DNA from: Geitlerinema sp. S16
GTDB lineage: Bacteria > Cyanobacteriota > Cyanobacteriia > Cyanobacteriales > Geitlerinemataceae
NCBI GenBank assembly: GCA_011390275.1
Contig: JAABST010000035.1
Location: 1-45,179 of the forward strand
Direction of reading: 5' to 3'
DNA length: 45,179 bases
Numbering within the stretch: the first letter of the stretch is position 1; the number at the start of each line of letters is the position of its first letter. A program made the translations under genes and the position numbers. This document shows, piece after piece, positions 41,752 through 45,179 of this stretch. The notes under the pieces are model-generated. The model made no database searches, was not told where the DNA came from, and worked only from the letters and a program-made list of their open reading frames with translations.

Positions 41752-42702
41752 CTAAACATCAACAATTTTAAGCGCAGCCTCAATATTTTCACGTACGGCG
41801 GCGGCGGCAGACTGCAAGGCCAGACGATCGCGATCGCTCAGATCGACCTCCTGGATCTGAACAATCCCCGTCCGTCCTAACTGACAGGGCGCACCGAGAA
41901 AAACATCACTCACGCTATACTCACCGTTCAGATAGGCGGCTGCACTCACGAGGCGAGGCGAGTTTTGCAGGATTGCCGCAACCATTTTGCAGACGGAGGA
42001 GGCAGGCGCATAAAAGGCGCTGCCAATTTTCATTAGATTGACGACTTCTGCGCCACCATTGCGGGCGCGATCGAGCAGCCGTTCGATCGCAGCTTCTGGC
42101 AATAATTCGGTAATGGGGACACCGCTGACGGTGCAGTAGCGGGCGATCGGGATCATCTGCTGGCCGTGGTTGCCGAGGATCAAGGTTTGGACGTCGCGCA
42201 CATCGGCGCCCAGTTCGTAGGCGATGAAGGTTTGGAGTCGCGCAGCATCGAGGACACCGGCCATTCCCATGACGCGGTGGCTCGGTAGGCCGGTAGCTTT
42301 CCAGGCCAGATAGGTCATGACATCGAGCGGATTGGTGACGACGATGACGATCGCGTCCGGCGAGTGGGCGATCGCGGCTTGGGCGGCTCCGGTGACGATC
42401 GCGGCGTTGGTTTGGATGAGGTCGGCGCGATCCATGCCGGGGAGGCGCGGTTTCCCGGCAGTGATGACAACGATGTCAGAGTCGGCGGTGTCAGCGTAGT
42501 CGTTCGTGCCGAGAATATGGCGGCTATGGTTTTCGATCGCGCGGGCTTGGGTTAGGTCAAGGGCGACGCCTTGAGGCCAGCCTTCGAGCAAGTCCAATAG
42601 GACGACATCTGCGAGGTCGTGTTCGAGAATGCGTTGGGCAAGGGTACTGCCGACGCGACCGGCTCCGATGATGGATACGCGAGGTTGGCGGTTAATCGTC
42701 AC
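41752..42702 (-). CDS. mdh: Malate dehydrogenase
   Basis: The enzyme interconverts malate and oxaloacetate with NAD. The 316-residue product has the NAD-binding GAGRVG (13-18) and TAGKPRLPGMDRADL with Arg86 and Arg92. Arg86 is the malate/oxaloacetate-type residue; lactate enzymes have Gln there. The catalytic His179 (ILGNHG) and Asp152/Arg155 in LDAARLQTFIA complete the site. The NHG replaces the more usual GEHG or GDHG. The start is GTG at 42702, with only a weak AAGAGA upstream. It lies 214 bases upstream of the secreted protein gene, on the same strand. Confidence 0.93.
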   Translation of the reverse strand: MTINRQPRVSIIGAGRVGSTLAQRILEHDLADVVLLDLLEGWPQGVALDLTQARAIENHSRHILGTNDYADTADSDIVVITAGKPRLPGMDRADLIQTNAAIVTGAAQAAIAHSPDAIVIVVTNPLDVMTYLAWKATGLPSHRVMGMAGVLDAARLQTFIAYELGADVRDVQTLILGNHGQQMIPIARYCTVSGVPITELLPEAAIERLLDRARNGGAEVVNLMKIGSAFYAPASSVCKMVAAILQNSPRLVSAAAYLNGEYSVSDVFLGAPCQLGRTGIVQIQEVDLSDRDRLALQSAAAAVRENIEAALKIVDV

Positions 42703-42940
42703 GATCGAGATCTCTTAAAATTCGGCTACAGAAAACTCTATAGCTGTCGGGTCAGTCTTGCCTACGATCGCGCTATTTTTACCCATTCCCCAGGCTCAAT
42801 CCTCTAGCTCTAGTTCGATTTGGCTCTATCCGGATTAGCGCATTGATTCGGCTAGAACCCGGTGATACCGCGAGCGCATGGCCATAATAACGCCCCGACC
42901 CGTCTTGATATTTTGCGTAAATCTATTTAGCTTTGCTGCA

Positions 42941-44749
42941 TTAGCGGTGATCGCGCATCCAAATTTCTAAGCTATCGGCGACGGTTTCCGCTAACGCCTG
43001 CTGCGCGTCCGGATCGACAATCCAGTCATACTCATCGGGATTAATCGCAAAGCCAAACTCTAACAGCACCGCGAGCGTGTTGTTCGGTCGCGTCAGGGCA
43101 AAATTCGACCAGATCGCGCCGTAGGAGTCGCGATCGAGGCGAGTGATGAGCTGATTGTGTAAAAAACGAGCCAGATCCTCGGCCTGGGGATGATACCAAA
43201 AGGTCGAGATGCCGCGAGTGGCGATCGGGTCGCCCCCATCGGGAAGGGCGTTGTAGTGCAAGCTCAGGGTGATCGTCGGTTCGACCGCATCGATGACCGC
43301 CACGCGATCGTGCGGCCACAGGTCGGCATCATCATCACGGGTCATGACCACCTCTGCGCCTCGCGCTTCGAGCCGATCGCGAATTAACCTTGCGATCGTC
43401 AGTGTCATTTCTTTCTCGGGGTAACCCGTCGGGCCGCGTGTGCCGAAATCCTCGGGGCCGCCATGCCCCGGATCGAGCAAAATCGTGAGACCGGCTAGGG
43501 GGCGATCGGCGGAAATTACAGGCGGTTTGCGTAGCGACAACACCAGTGTTGTTTCGTCATAGCGCACACGATAACCCCACTGTTGACCGGCGTGAACCTC
43601 CGGCGCAAACTCAAACCGAAATTCCACCCGATCGGGGTCGAGCTGCTGCCACTGGATACCTTGCAGCCAGGGGAGATCGAGCCAGCGAATGATGTCGGTT
43701 TCGGCGGTGGTGTTATGCAGTTGCAACCGCAACGTATCCCGCGACTGATCCACCGACACCGGAACCGCCGACTGTAAGGGAATTCGCACCTCAACCCAGT
43801 CGCCCGCCTCCACCATCGCCGCGCTGCGCATTGTGGCATGTACCGGTTGCCCTTGGGTGGAGATCGTGGCTTCTGCGGCCTTAATCCAGCCACCGTAATC
43901 GAGGCGTAACCACTCGCCGTCGCGTCCGGTGATGGTGGCGCGGGTTCCTCGGGGTAGCGGTGTTAGGCGTGAATGATTGGTGGTGGAGCCAGTGCGGGCG
44001 ACGGCTTCGGGGACGTTGACGGTGGCGATCGCGACGGGGCTGGTCGGGGCGATCGTGACGCTGCCGCTCCCGGTTTGGGCGATCGCTTGACCGTCCAGCG
44101 TGGCGCGAAATTCCGGTGCGGCGAAGGTTCCGGGCTGATCAAAGCGGGTGCAGTGGCTCCACCGCTGAAACTGGGGGGCAAGGGTGGTGGAGTTCGATGG
44201 GAGAAATTCTTGACGGTTGTTGAGAACGGCGGAGTTGGGCGGCAGTTCGATCGGGGTGGCTTCGGGGTAGAGCGGTAGGGTTTGAGCACCGATCGTAACG
44301 GTGGGGTTATCGATCGCGGCGGGTGCGATCGCGCTGAAGCAGAGGGTTTCGCTGAGTTGACGTTCGATCTCCACCGAAGGCTCGATCGTCGTCACCGTAA
44401 AGTTTTCGGGGTCGTATACCGTACGCGACTCTGTGCGCGTAATCTGTAGCGCGATGGTTTGATCGCCCTGACTTACGACGATCGTATTTGTGCCGAGTTC
44501 GAGGGGGAGCGTCGGTGCAAAGTGTCCGCCACGGCTGCGCTCGATCGGTGCGCCGTCGATCAAAATCGGGGCGTCATCATCCGATGTGCCGATGATGAAA
44601 ATTTGATCGGAGGTTGTCGTGTGTTCTCGGGGAGGATAGCTAACGAACAGTTCGGCCATAGCAGCGCGGGGAAAAGCCAATCCAATGGTGGCAGCCGTCG
44701 CGATCGCCACGGTGGCACGGTTCAGTCGATCGCGTGAGAATGGTTTCAC
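42941..44749 (-). CDS. N-acetylmuramoyl-L-alanine amidase with N-terminal wall domains
   Basis: The amidase cuts septal peptidoglycan between muramic acid and L-alanine in the periplasm. The 602-residue product has a signal peptide (MKPFSRDRLNRATVAIATAA... to AAMA, about residue 31). Several beta domains and a bacterial SH3-like segment (about residues 245-295, TPLPRGTRATITGRDGEWLRLDYGGWI) follow. The C-terminal Amidase_3 domain starts near residue 420. Zinc and catalytic residues are His429 in LLDPGHGG, Glu447 in PEKEM, His498 in LSLHYN and Glu564 in LLEFGF. The start GTG at 44749 is preferred to one at 44758 because AAGGTGG lies five bases upstream. Confidence 0.9.
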   Translation of the reverse strand: MKPFSRDRLNRATVAIATAATIGLAFPRAAMAELFVSYPPREHTTTSDQIFIIGTSDDDAPILIDGAPIERSRGGHFAPTLPLELGTNTIVVSQGDQTIALQITRTESRTVYDPENFTVTTIEPSVEIERQLSETLCFSAIAPAAIDNPTVTIGAQTLPLYPEATPIELPPNSAVLNNRQEFLPSNSTTLAPQFQRWSHCTRFDQPGTFAAPEFRATLDGQAIAQTGSGSVTIAPTSPVAIATVNVPEAVARTGSTTNHSRLTPLPRGTRATITGRDGEWLRLDYGGWIKAAEATISTQGQPVHATMRSAAMVEAGDWVEVRIPLQSAVPVSVDQSRDTLRLQLHNTTAETDIIRWLDLPWLQGIQWQQLDPDRVEFRFEFAPEVHAGQQWGYRVRYDETTLVLSLRKPPVISADRPLAGLTILLDPGHGGPEDFGTRGPTGYPEKEMTLTIARLIRDRLEARGAEVVMTRDDDADLWPHDRVAVIDAVEPTITLSLHYNALPDGGDPIATRGISTFWYHPQAEDLARFLHNQLITRLDRDSYGAIWSNFALTRPNNTLAVLLEFGFAINPDEYDWIVDPDAQQALAETVADSLEIWMRDHR

Positions 44750-44796
44750 AGCCGCCACCTTAGAGAATCAACAACGCTATAGTTGCATACATTACC

Positions 44797-44890
44797 GTAG
44801 GGTGGGCATTGCCCACCACGATCAGTCCGCGCATCAGCCCACCACGATCCGCCCGCCAATAGCTGTGATGGTGGGCAATGCCCACCCTAC
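44797..44890. repeat. 94-bp element bounded by inverted repeats of the GGTGGGCATTGCCCACC type
   Basis: The left end GTAGGGTGGGCATTGCCCAC (44797-44818) and the right end (44869-44890) are perfect inverted repeats of 22 bases, each itself partly palindromic. Such units are common dispersed repeats in cyanobacteria. The octamer CTATAGTT occurs at 44777-44784 and 44890-44897 on the two sides, which could be a target duplication though not at the exact ends. Confidence 0.8.
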
Positions 44891-44895
44891 TATAG

Positions 44896-45073
44896 TTACA
44901 AATGTTCTTCTAAGAGTTCGCGCACCTCGCCGACGGTCTGTACACGATCCTTTGGAGCAAGTCGATTCATTCGCTCAACTATTGAAGTCCACGGCTCAGC
45001 AGCAACAGCAGGAATATTTGGAACAGGGTCAGCACCGGTAGCCCAAGCAATAGACCTCTTGCACGAATATCAT
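44896..45073 (-). pseudogene. 3' scrap of an unidentified gene
   Basis: The minus-strand frame open from about 45073 to the stop at 44896 reads like a protein C-terminus: IAWATGADPVPNIPAVAAEP, then WTSIVERMNRLAPKDRVQTV and GEVRELLEEHL. Codon use and helical pattern look coding, but there is no plausible start. The frame is closed by TGA exactly where the CCCTCACCCTAAATCCC repeat begins. I read it as a gene end cut off by repeat insertion. The protein family is not recognised. Confidence 0.4.
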
Positions 45074-45074
45074 C

Positions 45075-45097
45075 CCCTCACCCTAAATCCCTCTCCC
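45075..45097. repeat. Dispersed direct repeat CCCTCACCCTAAATCCCTCT, copy 1
   Basis: A 23-base sequence beginning CCCTCACCCTAAATCCCTCT occurs here and again 75 bases downstream. It is followed by AGAGAGGG, which can pair with CCCTCTC. This word is a frequent interspersed repeat in cyanobacterial genomes. Confidence 0.75.
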
Positions 45098-45149
45098 AGA
45101 GAGGGCTACGGTGTATACACATCTCTGGTTTACCCGAAACCGGGTTCGA

Positions 45150-45172
45150 CCCTCACCCTAAATCCCTCTCCC
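45150..45172. repeat. Dispersed direct repeat CCCTCACCCTAAATCCCTCT, copy 2
   Basis: Exact second copy of the 23-base sequence at 45075. The unit continues beyond the window. A GAAACCGGGTTC near-palindrome lies between the two copies. Confidence 0.75.
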
Positions 45173-45179
45173 TCACGAG

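Noticed and set aside
41538..41792. 85-residue N-terminal extension of the secreted protein
   Set aside because: It is Pro/Glu-rich, partly runs into mdh, and the signal peptide with its ribosome site starts at 41537.

Overview
The window is cyanobacterial chromosomal DNA. HIP1-type octamers (GCGATCGC and close variants) are scattered through nearly every gene. It also encodes the photosystem II subunit PsbK, a PucC-family carrier and a DUF3082 protein. Two HpsE-like glycosyltransferases and a candidate PatX-type peptide with an RGGGR motif hint at a filamentous organism. The genus cannot be fixed from the sequence, and no heterocyst genes are visible.

Layout, left end (1-5400). On the minus strand lie the 5' part of a geranylgeranyl-reductase-family flavoprotein, frr, pyrH (overlapping frr) and a tandem-domain 6-pyruvoyl-tetrahydropterin synthase homologue. 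A DUF433/DUF5615 toxin-antitoxin pair follows, then two divergent Uma2-family genes and a scrap of a third. Centre-left (5400-17200): a PucC-family membrane carrier, a PEP-CTERM surface protein with a 13-unit DSGTGG repeat, a small secreted peptide with a duplicated CX5C motif, an orphan P-loop ATPase and two small unknown proteins. Next come a hydrogenase maturation protease overlapping hypA, a large RTX/Calx-beta protein and, on the minus strand, the PatX-like peptide.

Centre (17200-28600): an FAD-dependent oxidoreductase diverging from alanine dehydrogenase, a secreted TPR protein and a DUF3082 membrane protein. A defence island (about 22500-27200) then holds a wrecked MNT/HepT toxin-antitoxin pair, a PD-(D/E)XK nuclease, a cytosine-5 methyltransferase and a single-chain MmeI-like type IIL restriction-modification enzyme. 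These last three are co-oriented and tightly packed. The type IIL gene is AT-rich and HIP1-poor, unlike its surroundings. psbK with its own terminator and msrA come next.

Right part (28900-45179): a paired M16 peptidase operon (one active, one inactive subunit), a 147-bp inverted-repeat element, an Na/Pi-cotransporter homologue, tRNA-His, a nitrilase-family amidase and a membrane-bound PAS-GAF-PAS-GGDEF-EAL protein. These are followed by two overlapping glycosyltransferase genes, a small secreted protein, malate dehydrogenase and a periplasmic N-acetylmuramoyl-L-alanine amidase. The right end carries dispersed repeats and what looks like the 3' scrap of a broken gene.

Most genes are housekeeping or envelope functions in short operons. 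The least explained items are the PatX-like RGGGR peptide, the duplicated CX5C peptide beside the ATPase, and the decayed toxin-antitoxin module beside the restriction genes.
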